Under the pieces are notes generated by a model. The model saw only the letters and a list, made by a program, of their open reading frames with translations. It had not been told where the DNA came from and did not search any database. Made by a program: the position numbers and the translations under genes. 21,174 bases of DNA from Promethearchaeota archaeon (GTDB taxonomy: Archaea > Asgardarchaeota > Lokiarchaeia > Sigynarchaeales > SOKP01). Shown in pieces: positions 7,818-15,785 of the stretch (its first letter is position 1; the number at the start of each line of letters is the position of its first letter). Location of the stretch: contig JAHPYY010000023.1 of NCBI GenBank assembly GCA_019058515.1, forward strand, positions 1 to 21,174, given 5' to 3'.

Positions 7818-8663
7818 TTAAATTTTAATTGAGGTTCTTTTTCGTTTGGAATATGATTGAAGCTCAGTATACCCAACCTTTTTCAATTTCTGAATCATTT
7901 GTATGAACTCGTATCCTAATTCCTCAGGATTATGACTATCAGACCCTAGTATTATCGGAATATCCCAATCGTACATTCGCTCGATAATTTTTAAGCTAGG
8001 ATATTGTTCTTTAGCGGCTTTTCTTAAACCACTCGTATTTATTTCTATAACTTTGTCTTTTTCTTTGATTAGTTTCAAGGTTTTCTGAATTTCTTTTTGT
8101 ACATTATCGCTAGATAATGGCTTTAGTTTGAATTTCTTTGGTAAATCGAAATGTCCTACGATATCAAATTCAAACACAGGTGACTGGAGCATTTTTTGAA
8201 GTTTTTGAAAATAGAGCGTGTAGATCTCGTCTATTCCGATGACTTCATAAAAGTTAAGATATCTTGAATCATCCAAAGGAAAGTAACCCGAATCCAACTT
8301 AAGCATATGAATTGAGCCTATTATGTAATCTAAACGAGGAAGATATTTATTTAAGTAATAATTCAATTTAGGTTCTTTATCTTCAAAGAAATCAACTTCG
8401 AATCCAATTTTAACTTTAATATCTATTACAAACTCCTCACGTAAGGATTCTGCGTTATTAAAAAACTCGTCTAGCTCAGATAAATCCATCGCGTATTCCT
8501 TGTAAGGAATTCCGTTTAAATTGTCTAAATATCCGTATGGAAAGTGGGTACTTAATCCAATGGTGCTTAATTGTAATTCAATAGCTTTTTCAACGTATTC
8601 CCTCAATGTTCCAGAAGCGTGTCTACATCTATCGTGATGGGTGTGCCAGTCTTCAAAAATCAT
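7818..8663 (-). CDS. PHP-domain phosphoesterase, histidinol-phosphatase (HisJ)-like
   Basis: This 281-residue protein has the metal-binding motifs of the PHP superfamily in order: WHTHHDRCRHA at the N-terminus (HxH, His7 and His9), GFEVDFF, DYIIGSIHML, DIVGHFDLPKKF, VIEINTSG and ILGSDSHNPEELG. Order and length match class HisJ histidinol-phosphate phosphatases, which remove phosphate in histidine synthesis using a trinuclear metal centre. No other his genes are nearby, so another phosphomonoester is possible. I use ATG 8663; an in-frame TTG lies directly before it. A TATA-like box about 24 bases upstream suggests a leaderless transcript shared with the DUF5714 gene. Confidence 0.88.
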   Translation of the reverse strand: MIFEDWHTHHDRCRHASGTLREYVEKAIELQLSTIGLSTHFPYGYLDNLNGIPYKEYAMDLSELDEFFNNAESLREEFVIDIKVKIGFEVDFFEDKEPKLNYYLNKYLPRLDYIIGSIHMLKLDSGYFPLDDSRYLNFYEVIGIDEIYTLYFQKLQKMLQSPVFEFDIVGHFDLPKKFKLKPLSSDNVQKEIQKTLKLIKEKDKVIEINTSGLRKAAKEQYPSLKIIERMYDWDIPIILGSDSHNPEELGYEFIQMIQKLKKVGYTELQSYSKRKRTSIKI

Positions 8664-8681
8664 CAATAACGAAATCTCTGA

Positions 8682-8697
8682 AATTTATATATTCCTT
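8682..8697 (-). promoter_or_regulatory. TATA box and BRE for the PHP/DUF5714 pair
   Basis: Read on the minus strand the bases give AAGGAATATATAAAT: a purine-rich BRE-like stretch next to an archaeal TATA box. Its centre is about 24 bases from ATG 8663, so transcription would begin at or next to the start codon, with no room for a ribosome binding site. Confidence 0.55.
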
Positions 8698-8776
8698 AAT
8701 CGTAAGCATTTATTAACGCTGATAAATTTTGTTGTTATATTCTATCAAGGTATTAGAAAATACAAAATTTACAGCT

Positions 8777-8784
8777 AAGGTGAT
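8777..8784 (+). promoter_or_regulatory. Ribosome binding site deciding a GTG start
   Basis: AAGGTGAT matches the archaeal 16S rRNA 3' end (anti-SD with AUCACCU) and lies 5 bases before GTG 8790. The next in-frame ATG at 8808 has no such site, so GTG is preferred. Confidence 0.6.
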
Positions 8785-8789
8785 TATTC

Positions 8790-9278
8790 GTGATTTCAAA
8801 CTACAAGATGCACAAACAAGAAAGAGAAATCAAAGATAAGGAAGAATTGTACGAAATCGTTAGAAACGGGAAATATTTAACCCTTGCCTTAAGCGTTGAC
8901 TCAAATCCCTATGTCGTTACTCTATCCTACGGTTATGATAAGGAGGCAAATTCTCTTTACTTTCACACCGCTACTAAAGGATTGAAGTTTAATTACATCT
9001 CAAAAAATCCGTTAGTTTGTGGAACGATAATTGAGGATAACGGATACCTTAAGGGTCAATGCAGCCATTCATATCGTTCTATTGTTTTTATTGGTATATT
9101 GAAAATAATAGATGATTTAACCGAAAAAAAGCATGGATTGACTGTTCTCTTAAATCATCTCGAAGAACATCCAGATCCAATTAGAGAAAAGGTATTAAAG
9201 AACGACGATTCTTACGTAAATGTATGTATAATGCGGTGTGATATCGAAGAGATTACAGGGAAGAGTAATAAGAAGTAA
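8790..9278 (+). CDS. Pyridoxamine 5'-phosphate oxidase-like FMN-binding protein
   Basis: The 162-residue product belongs to the split-barrel flavin-binding (PNPOx-like, NimA-type) group. Visible signs are the opening REIKDKEELYEIVRNGKYL, the strand pair with PYVVTLSYGYD, LYFHTATKGLKFNYI (the flavin phosphate-binding turn in relatives), NPLVCGTIIEDNGYLKGQC, and YRSIVFIGILKII. Relatives reduce or bind FMN/F420-like cofactors; substrate here is unknown. GTG 8790 is chosen because of the GGTGAT site upstream. It is read divergently from the PHP gene. The RmlC gene starts 32 bases downstream after a short T-tract (9283-9288), so co-transcription is possible but not certain. Confidence 0.85.
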   Translation: MISNYKMHKQEREIKDKEELYEIVRNGKYLTLALSVDSNPYVVTLSYGYDKEANSLYFHTATKGLKFNYISKNPLVCGTIIEDNGYLKGQCSHSYRSIVFIGILKIIDDLTEKKHGLTVLLNHLEEHPDPIREKVLKNDDSYVNVCIMRCDIEEITGKSNKK

Positions 9279-9310
9279 ATTCTTTTTTAGCATTGATAAT
9301 TAATAATAAA

Positions 9311-9868
9311 ATGATGAAGAAAATTTCAACTCTCTTTCCAGAAGTCTTTATAATTGAGCCAGATGTTTTTAAAGACAAGAGAGGCTTCTTTTTTGAATCC
9401 TATTCTTATAAAAAGTATTCAGAATTAGGATTCATGACAAATTTTCTACAAGGCAACCACACACGATCTAAGCGTAACACGGTAAGAGGATTACATTTTT
9501 CCCTTCTACCTGGTCAAATAAAGTTAATAAGATGTAGTCTAGGACGCATATGGGATGTTGTTGTAGATATACGACCAAATTCAGAAAACTTTAAAAAATG
9601 GTATGGTTGTGAACTGACTTCAGAAAATTTCCTACAGCTTTATATTCCTGTTGGATTTGCTCATGGATATAGCGTACTTTCTGACATTGCAGAAGTTCAA
9701 TATAAAGTAGATAATTACTACGATCCAAGCTTAGAGAAGGAAGTGTATTGGAACGACCCTACTATTGCAATCGACTGGAAAGTAGATAATGCAATTATTT
9801 CTAACAGAGATGTGAATGCTCCAAATTTAGACGACTATTTAAAAGAGCATCCTGACCCTTTTAGGTGA
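9311..9868 (+). CDS. rmlC: dTDP-4-dehydrorhamnose 3,5-epimerase
   Basis: The 185-residue protein is a full-length RmlC cupin. It shows the start FIIEPDVFKDKRGFFFESY, the catalytic His in RGLHF (His62), the substrate Lys in QIKLIRC (Lys71), WDVVVDIR, FLQLYIPVGFAHGYSVLSD and VQYKVDNYYDP with the aromatic catalytic Tyr region. The enzyme inverts C3 and C5 of dTDP-4-keto-6-deoxyglucose on the way to dTDP-L-rhamnose, for surface glycans or glycoprotein sugars. RmlA, B and D are not in the window. ATG 9311 gives the usual family length; an in-frame TTG at 9293 would add six residues. Confidence 0.93.
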   Translation: MMKKISTLFPEVFIIEPDVFKDKRGFFFESYSYKKYSELGFMTNFLQGNHTRSKRNTVRGLHFSLLPGQIKLIRCSLGRIWDVVVDIRPNSENFKKWYGCELTSENFLQLYIPVGFAHGYSVLSDIAEVQYKVDNYYDPSLEKEVYWNDPTIAIDWKVDNAIISNRDVNAPNLDDYLKEHPDPFR

Positions 9869-9987
9869 ATTTAAACTTAATAAATTGAATCCCGATTATT
9901 TAGTGCGAAATTCATTTTCTCCATATGTACAATTCCCCAATAAAGTTCGATATCAATTATTAGATATGACAAATAATATTAAATATA

Positions 9988-9997
9988 GTTATAAATC
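9988..9997 (+). promoter_or_regulatory. TATA-like box for the sulfatase gene
   Basis: TTATAAAT lies about 25 bases before the TTG start at 10021. The spacing fits a leaderless archaeal transcript beginning at the start codon and supports that TTG despite the lack of a ribosome binding site. Confidence 0.4.
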
Positions 9998-10020
9998 AAA
10001 CAAAGATTCACCGAATTGAC

Positions 10021-11373
10021 TTGAAAAAACCAAATATCTTGTTTATTTTAACTGATCAACAAAGACACGATACTTGTGGCTGCTATGGTCAGGAACTCGA
10101 AGTAACTCCTAATTTGGATAAGTTAGCTAAAGATGGAATTCTTTTTTCAAATGCATTTACATGTCAACCTGTGTGTGGTCCTGTGCGTTCTTGTATTCAG
10201 ACAGGAATGTATGCTACTGAGACAGGATGTTTTAGAAATGGCATTGCTTTACCGCTTGAAGCGAAAACTCTTGCTCATTTTCTTAAAGATGAGGGTTATG
10301 AAACTTCTTACATCGGAAAGTGGCATTTAGCAAGCACAATAGGAAAACCTTACGAGAAAAGCAAACAATTCGATTACACGAGAAGTGCGATACCCCCAGA
10401 AAGGCGGGGAGGTTATGAGGATTATTGGCTGGCTTCAGATCTTCTAGAATTCACTTCCCACCCTTTTAAGGGACATCTTTTCAATACAGAAATGAACAAG
10501 GTTACATTTGAGGGGTATAGGGTGGATTGTTTAACAGATTTTGCCCTTAAATATTTAGAAAACGCTACTAAGCCATTTTTCTTTTTTCTTTCGTATCTTG
10601 AACCTCATCAGCAAAACGATTTGCGAAAATTTCTCGGTCCGTATAATTCTAAAGTTAAATTTAAACATTATGCGATTCCAAATGATCTGAAGGGAAATGA
10701 AGGGGATTGGGAAGAACATTATCCCGATTATCTTGGGTGTTGTAATAGCATAGATCTCAATTTTATAAGGATTTACGACAAATTGGAGGAGTTAGGCTTA
10801 GTAGATGATACGATTATTATATATACCAGTGACCACGGTTGTCATTTTCAAACAAGATGCGTAGAGTACAAGCGTTCTTGCCACGATTCGTCAATTCATA
10901 TCCCATTAATTATGAAAATCCCTGACTTCCACCGTAAAAAAGTGGTAAATGAGCTTATAAGCTTAGTTGATTTACCTCCGACCATTTTAGATTTAGCAGG
11001 AGTTAAAATACCTGAATATATGAAAGGGCGATCAATTCTTAATATATTGTACGATAAGAACGAAGATTGGCCACAGCAAATTTTTGTACAGATCAGTGAA
11101 GCTCAAGTAGGTCGCGCAATTAGGACATCTAAATGGAAGTATTCGGTATGTGCTCCTAAAAAACAAGGATTTATAGATTCAAGAAGTAAGTTATATCAAG
11201 AAGATTTCCTTTACGATTTAGAGAACGACCCGTATGAACAAAATAACCTCGTAGCTAATCCTAACTATAAAAACTTGAGAATAGAATTATCTCTCGCCTT
11301 AATAAAGGAAATGATTAAGGCTAATGAACCCATCCCTAAAATTGTTTCTAAGCCTTTAAGTTCAGACTCTTAA
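10021..11373 (+). CDS. Type I sulfatase (arylsulfatase/choline-sulfatase-like)
   Basis: This 450-residue cytoplasmic-looking protein (no signal peptide) starts with KKPNILFILTDQQRHDTCG, the first metal Asp strand, then the sulfatase signature CGPVR (Cys52 to Arg56; CxPxR), which needs conversion of Cys52 to formylglycine. Next come TSYIGKWHLAS (Lys100, His102) and IYTSDHGCHFQTR (Asp271, His272), which with Lys284 and His288 form the metal/sulfate pocket. It ends with the typical DPYEQNNLVANPNY motif. It should hydrolyse a sulfate ester; the substrate is unknown. No maturase (FGE or anSME) is in the window. The start is TTG, as no ATG exists before Met63. The neighbouring rmlC hints at sugar metabolism. 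Confidence 0.92.
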   Translation: MKKPNILFILTDQQRHDTCGCYGQELEVTPNLDKLAKDGILFSNAFTCQPVCGPVRSCIQTGMYATETGCFRNGIALPLEAKTLAHFLKDEGYETSYIGKWHLASTIGKPYEKSKQFDYTRSAIPPERRGGYEDYWLASDLLEFTSHPFKGHLFNTEMNKVTFEGYRVDCLTDFALKYLENATKPFFFFLSYLEPHQQNDLRKFLGPYNSKVKFKHYAIPNDLKGNEGDWEEHYPDYLGCCNSIDLNFIRIYDKLEELGLVDDTIIIYTSDHGCHFQTRCVEYKRSCHDSSIHIPLIMKIPDFHRKKVVNELISLVDLPPTILDLAGVKIPEYMKGRSILNILYDKNEDWPQQIFVQISEAQVGRAIRTSKWKYSVCAPKKQGFIDSRSKLYQEDFLYDLENDPYEQNNLVANPNYKNLRIELSLALIKEMIKANEPIPKIVSKPLSSDS

Positions 11374-11420
11374 GCTTAAAACAAGTTGCTGAATGATAAT
11401 TTAATTTAAGAAATTTAACT

Positions 11421-12083
11421 TTACGGTCTATTTTGTTTCATATGGTATCTAATATACTTCTGTACTTCTTCAACAGGGGAGATAATTCCATAGTGTCCCT
11501 CACATAATATATCGGGATTTTGTTCTAGTAAGAATTTCATCGAATTTTGATAATCCATGAGATTGGAACCAAAACTGCTCATAAAAGGACCATGAATGTC
11601 TTGACCAAATAGAACCTTCATTTCAGAAGTTTCAATCAAAACTGATATAGAACCCGGAGTGTGCCCTGGAGTATGAATGCACTTAAAATCTAAATTTCCA
11701 AGCTTTAATATTTCAATCTTTTCTTTTAAGCGCTTTTTAAGTTTTATTGGCTTATACTTAACACCATACCAAGACGCAGCAGTTTCTGTGTTGTGTCCTC
11801 CTTCTTCTATAGCATCTGCATCGAGTTCGTGAGCGTAATAATTAACATTAGGGTTAAATTGCTTAAACTCATAACAAGCAGCTATATGGTCAATGTGAAA
11901 ATGAGTCAATATGCAGTGTTTTATGTCTAATGGATTGAACTTTAATGTTTTGATACTTTTAAGCATTGAAACACTCATTCCGCAATCTATTAAAACTAAC
12001 CCATCGTTACTTTTTGTATCAACTAAAAAAACAGAACAACCGGAATCTCCTACATGGTATACATTTTGAATTATTTCTTTCAT
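11421..12083 (-). CDS. Metallo-beta-lactamase-fold hydrolase (glyoxalase II-like)
   Basis: The 220-residue protein has the complete binuclear metal set: THFHIDH (His61, His63, Asp65, His66), HTPGHTPGS (His141), GQDIHG (Asp162) and CEGHYG (His197). Length and order fit the glyoxalase II/flavo-hydrolase branch, without the extra recognition domain of true glyoxalase II, so the substrate may be any thioester or small ester. It is intact, unlike the MBL tail at 5929-6114. It converges with the sulfatase gene (48-base gap) and diverges from the VTT gene, with only 78 bases between the two starts, all AT-rich and likely holding both promoters. Confidence 0.92.
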   Translation of the reverse strand: MKEIIQNVYHVGDSGCSVFLVDTKSNDGLVLIDCGMSVSMLKSIKTLKFNPLDIKHCILTHFHIDHIAACYEFKQFNPNVNYYAHELDADAIEEGGHNTETAASWYGVKYKPIKLKKRLKEKIEILKLGNLDFKCIHTPGHTPGSISVLIETSEMKVLFGQDIHGPFMSSFGSNLMDYQNSMKFLLEQNPDILCEGHYGIISPVEEVQKYIRYHMKQNRP

Positions 12084-12161
12084 AATTATAACTATAATAG
12101 TTTTTATTCTAATTTATATTACTAATACAAAAACCAAAGAATATTCTTACAATCGGCTAAC

Positions 12162-13001
12162 ATGGAAAATAACGAAGAAATTGATGTTGAATCTGATGTG
12201 AAAGAATCGTTTAGAGTAAAATTGAAAAAGTACTTTAAAAATTTGTTCGATTTCTCTCAATACGATAAAAAGACTATAGTTTATATTATAGTCTTTATTC
12301 TAATCATTGGGCTTAGCGGTTATTTGTTTTATTACTTAGTATTTATCGACGATACGCTTCTGTATAGAATTGTAGTAGAATGGGTTGTAAATCCTATCTA
12401 TCTATTAGGTTTTATTGGAATTATTCTATTCGTTGTAATAATGGGTCTTCAGGGGATAATCGCTCCAATTCCCTCTGAAGTGGTGCTATTGGCAACCGGA
12501 ATGATATATGGTTTTGTTTTGGGAGGAATCATGGGTTCTATCGGTTCCGTTGCGGCTGGTGTATTATGTTATTATATAAGTAAGAAAGGAGGGCGCCCTC
12601 TTGCAGAGAAATTTGTTGGAGAAAAAGCCCTTTCAATGATAGATGAATTGATACACAAGTATGGGACAGGTATAATTATTGTTGCTAGATTGCTCCCATT
12701 TATCCCTTTTGATCCAATTTCTTACGCTTCGGGGTTAGTTGATATGGATGTGAAAAAATACACGCTAGGTACTGCAATAGGTTCAATACCTCGCGCTTTC
12801 TTTTACGCTTGGTTAGGATTTTCTTTAGGTATTCAACCTCCTATCAACATTAATGATCTCGATCCTGATCAATTTGCCAGTCAGGCAGCTCTCTTTAATA
12901 CAGTTCTGTTAATAATAGCAATTGTATTTATAGTTGGGTTTGGATTATATTATCTTTACAGTATATATTGGGAAAGAAAGCAAAAGAAACAATCTCAATA
13001 A
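12162..13001 (+). CDS. VTT/DedA-family membrane protein (TVP38/TMEM64-like)
   Basis: This 279-residue protein has a charged cytoplasmic N-terminus (1-38), a first membrane segment (39-62), then the VTT domain: GLQGIIAPIPSEVVLLATGM, a re-entrant Gly-rich loop, YISKKGGRPLAEKF, the signature IIVARLLPFIPFDPISYASG with Arg176, and GTAIGSIPRAFFYAWLG, closed by a last helix (232-256) and a basic tail. Family members are linked to phospholipid scrambling, lipid carrier recycling and ion homeostasis; the role here is not known. A T8 tract 15 bases after the stop is a likely terminator. Confidence 0.92.
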   Translation: MENNEEIDVESDVKESFRVKLKKYFKNLFDFSQYDKKTIVYIIVFILIIGLSGYLFYYLVFIDDTLLYRIVVEWVVNPIYLLGFIGIILFVVIMGLQGIIAPIPSEVVLLATGMIYGFVLGGIMGSIGSVAAGVLCYYISKKGGRPLAEKFVGEKALSMIDELIHKYGTGIIIVARLLPFIPFDPISYASGLVDMDVKKYTLGTAIGSIPRAFFYAWLGFSLGIQPPININDLDPDQFASQAALFNTVLLIIAIVFIVGFGLYYLYSIYWERKQKKQSQ

Positions 13002-13016
13002 GCTCTAGTAAAGACC

Positions 13017-13024
13017 TTTTTTTT
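13017..13024 (+). terminator. T8 tract after the VTT gene
   Basis: Eight T residues directly follow the stop region of the VTT gene (15 bases after the TAA), without a stem. This is the usual archaeal terminator form. Confidence 0.5.
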
Positions 13025-13044
13025 AAATCACTCACTTTTCATTG

Positions 13045-13060
13045 AAAAAGTTTTAAATAA
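13045..13060 (+). promoter_or_regulatory. TATA box for the RelA-TPR-LSDAT gene
   Basis: AAAAAGTTTTAAATAA gives a purine-rich BRE followed by a TATA-like core. A start would fall near 13082, leaving a 5' leader of about 55 bases. The leader ends in AAGTGAT (13125-13131), a ribosome binding site 6 bases before ATG 13138, so this gene seems to be translated with a leader, unlike several neighbours. Confidence 0.4.
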
Positions 13061-13137
13061 TAAATTGTACCATAAATAATCATTGACCGAGATTCAATAT
13101 GGTAAAGATTATCGTTTAGAAATTAAGTGATGAACTT

Positions 13138-15702
13138 ATGGAGCCTGATCTTAAAAAGTTTTATGAAGATCAAATAAGTCAGTTTAAAGATGCAAGACCT
13201 CTTTACAACCAGTTTGAAACATTATTAAAACATATATTGAAGAATTTAGTGGAAGGATGTTCTTCGGAATTCGTAATAAAGGGTAGAACGAAGACTATAT
13301 CAAGTTTTGCAAATAAAATGTCAAGACCAGACAAGAATTACATTAATCCGATTAATGAAATTAATGACTTATGTGGTATGCGGATTATTTTGCCAAATTT
13401 CGACGAATTAAATGAAGTTTGTGAAATAATTCGAGAAAATTTCATTGTTGTCGACGAATTCAGCGAAAAAGACATTGAAAACATGAAAATCTCAGATTTT
13501 TGGTACGGTTCAAGGATTTTGATTGTCCAACTGCTTCCAAGCTTATTGTTATACGATAGACTAAATTTGGAAATTCCAGATGAAATTTACGCTCTTAAGG
13601 CGGAGTTTCAGGTTCGGACATTCTTAAGCCATGGATGGGCTGCAAATCAATATAACATACTAAATCGGAGCGGTTTTAAAGTCCCTAGTTTGTATGTCCA
13701 AGAATTAAGTCGAGTGGCAGCTTTGTTAGAAATCGGTGACAGCGCACTAAACGAGATTACAGAAAAGATGAGAAATTATGAATCTGTGTATGGCGCGTAC
13801 ATGGATCAAGAAAGAATTCGAGATGAAATCGAGAGATTGGAGGTAGTTTACGCCGCTAATAAAAAGAATATTGATATTGCATATAGAATTGCCAAACTTG
13901 CCATGACTATTAATGAATTTGACAAAGCAATTGAGATTTTTTACGAAATTTTAAAAACAGAAGAATGGAAAACTGCTCCAGATTTAAAAATGGCAAGAAT
14001 TTTGAGGGACTTAGGAATAAGTAGTTACATTAAATTCAAAAACAATCCTCACGGAGAAGATTACAAAAGGGGCCAGTCTCACCTAAAAACTGCTGTTAAC
14101 CGAAATCCAAAAGACCACGACGCGTGTACAACCCTAGCTGGTTCCTATAGAAAGCAGAACAATTTAGATGAAGCGTTGAAATACTACAAACTTGCGTTAG
14201 AACACAATCCTGGAGAACCTTATCCACTGGGGAATTATCTTATCTTGATGATTCAAAAAAAAGGAGATTTATCGGTTGTGGATAATAGTCGCGATATGAT
14301 ACAAAACGGTATTGAAAAAAGATTAAGGCAAATTGAAGTAATGGTTGATATCCCTTGGGCGTTTTTCGATGTTGGTCTCTTTAACTTATTTTTAGGAAGA
14401 ATTTTCGAGAGTTTAGATTATTATCTTAAAGCGATAAGATTTAGTCCCGATATATGGATGATAGAAACGACATTAAACACGCTAGAAGGGTTAAAAAATG
14501 TTTATGAACATTTAACCGGAATCGAATACATTAGAGCTCTACTTTATTTAGGTATCTTATTTCATCCAAATAAAAATCAAGAATCTAAAGAATTAGCAGA
14601 TAAAAGGCTTAGTGAGACTTTTGATCACATGGAAAAGCACTCTTGCGATACAGTAGTGATTATTGCGGGAGGTACAGATGAAAGGATTGAGAAAAGCTTG
14701 CAGAAGTACAGAGACAATATAATACGAGGCTTTAAAAACTTCGAATGTACAGTAATTGGTGGAGGTACTAAATCCGGTATATCTGCCTTTGTTGGCGATA
14801 TTCAAAAAGAGTATTCTAACACCATTAGAACAATCGGATATATACCAAGCCATTTACCGAGTAATGTTGAGATTGATAAACGGAATTCTCAAATATATAC
14901 AACAAAAGGTAAGGATTTTACTGTTCTTGAATCTCTCCAATATTGGTATGATATATATAAATCTGGAATAGAGCCAAATAAAGTAAAGCTAATCGGAATA
15001 AATGGAGGAAGAATAGCAGAGTTTGAGTTCCATTTAGCTATTACATTTGGGGCACAAGTAGGTATTGTAGAAAATAGTGGAAGAGCCGCATCAGATTTGA
15101 TTAACGACTTAAATTGGACAGTTTTAGAAAATGATGATATAAGCGAACCCCCTCAGAGATTATTCAAGGTTTTAAAAAATTCTATGAAAGAACTTCAAAA
15201 ATTCTTAACTGAACCGTTTATTATTAACCAGGATATTGAAACCATTCAAAAGGTTTTGATTCAACACCGCGAGAGTGGTATGAACATTTTTGAGATGAGT
15301 TTTATCTCAGAAGATATTGATGACACTATTTTCGGAGGTTTTCTTTCTGCCCTTGATCAAATTGCGCTTACTGAATTGAGAGTAGGTGAAATTTTATCCA
15401 TAAAATTTAAGGAGGGTTTTCTAATAGGTGGAATATTTTCGGACAATTCGTTTAAAGTAGTATTTCTATTAAACAAATCGCCATCCAAATCGCTAGAATC
15501 AAAAGTTGCGATTTTTATTGAAGATGTTGAATCAAAGTTGGGTAAATGTCTTCACATTTTACACGAAAGATGCCGCTCTTATGAAGGGGGAGTTAAAATG
15601 AATAAAATTTTATCGAAAATTTTTGGAACCGAAATATTGAAGCTTGTAAATACGAATATCGACGATCGCCTTCTACAGTATCCAAATGAATGCTTTGAGT
15701 AA
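13138..15702 (+). CDS. RelA/SpoT-type synthetase, TPR, LSDAT/SLOG fusion protein
   Basis: The 854-residue protein has at least four parts. Residues 15-215 look like a small RelA/SpoT synthetase domain: KGRTKTISSFANKM, INDLCGMRI (Asp77, metal), WYGSR (Tyr123, putative guanine-stacking) and AEFQVRTFLSHGWA (Glu156). Residues 240-480 are TPR-like helices, clearest at DACTTLAGSYRKQ and NNLDEALKYYKLALEHNPGE. Residues 503-660 match the LSDAT/SLOG fold of the TRPM type: TVVIIAGGTDER, VIGGGTKSGISAFVGD, LIGINGGRIAEFE and ENSGRAASDLI. Residues 715-835 form a further alpha/beta domain (FGGFLSALDQIA, VVFLLNKSPSKSLE) that may be longin/roadblock-like; this last call is inference. A role in making or sensing an alarmone-like nucleotide follows from the domains. 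It has its own promoter and is not in an obvious operon. Confidence 0.85.
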   Translation: MEPDLKKFYEDQISQFKDARPLYNQFETLLKHILKNLVEGCSSEFVIKGRTKTISSFANKMSRPDKNYINPINEINDLCGMRIILPNFDELNEVCEIIRENFIVVDEFSEKDIENMKISDFWYGSRILIVQLLPSLLLYDRLNLEIPDEIYALKAEFQVRTFLSHGWAANQYNILNRSGFKVPSLYVQELSRVAALLEIGDSALNEITEKMRNYESVYGAYMDQERIRDEIERLEVVYAANKKNIDIAYRIAKLAMTINEFDKAIEIFYEILKTEEWKTAPDLKMARILRDLGISSYIKFKNNPHGEDYKRGQSHLKTAVNRNPKDHDACTTLAGSYRKQNNLDEALKYYKLALEHNPGEPYPLGNYLILMIQKKGDLSVVDNSRDMIQNGIEKRLRQIEVMVDIPWAFFDVGLFNLFLGRIFESLDYYLKAIRFSPDIWMIETTLNTLEGLKNVYEHLTGIEYIRALLYLGILFHPNKNQESKELADKRLSETFDHMEKHSCDTVVIIAGGTDERIEKSLQKYRDNIIRGFKNFECTVIGGGTKSGISAFVGDIQKEYSNTIRTIGYIPSHLPSNVEIDKRNSQIYTTKGKDFTVLESLQYWYDIYKSGIEPNKVKLIGINGGRIAEFEFHLAITFGAQVGIVENSGRAASDLINDLNWTVLENDDISEPPQRLFKVLKNSMKELQKFLTEPFIINQDIETIQKVLIQHRESGMNIFEMSFISEDIDDTIFGGFLSALDQIALTELRVGEILSIKFKEGFLIGGIFSDNSFKVVFLLNKSPSKSLESKVAIFIEDVESKLGKCLHILHERCRSYEGGVKMNKILSKIFGTEILKLVNTNIDDRLLQYPNECFE

Positions 15703-15755
15703 TTTCGAATTTGTTATTTGATTTTTTAAATAATAATATGCCAGTATTACACCAA

Positions 15756-15775
15756 TTTTTTTTTATCCTTTTTTT
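15756..15775 (+). terminator. Double T-tract after the fusion gene
   Basis: Runs of nine and seven T residues, interrupted by ATCC, lie 54 bases after the stop of the fusion gene. They probably end its transcript, and argue against coding use of the same bases by an upstream start of the next small gene. Confidence 0.4.
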
Positions 15776-15785
15776 AAGTTACTAC

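Noticed and set aside
9311..11373. rmlC and sulfatase as one sugar-processing operon
   Set aside because: A 152-base gap with its own TATA-like box separates them, and no other sugar genes are nearby.
14593..14971. Open frames on both strands inside the fusion gene
   Set aside because: They coincide with the LSDAT region, which is clearly coding in the long frame.
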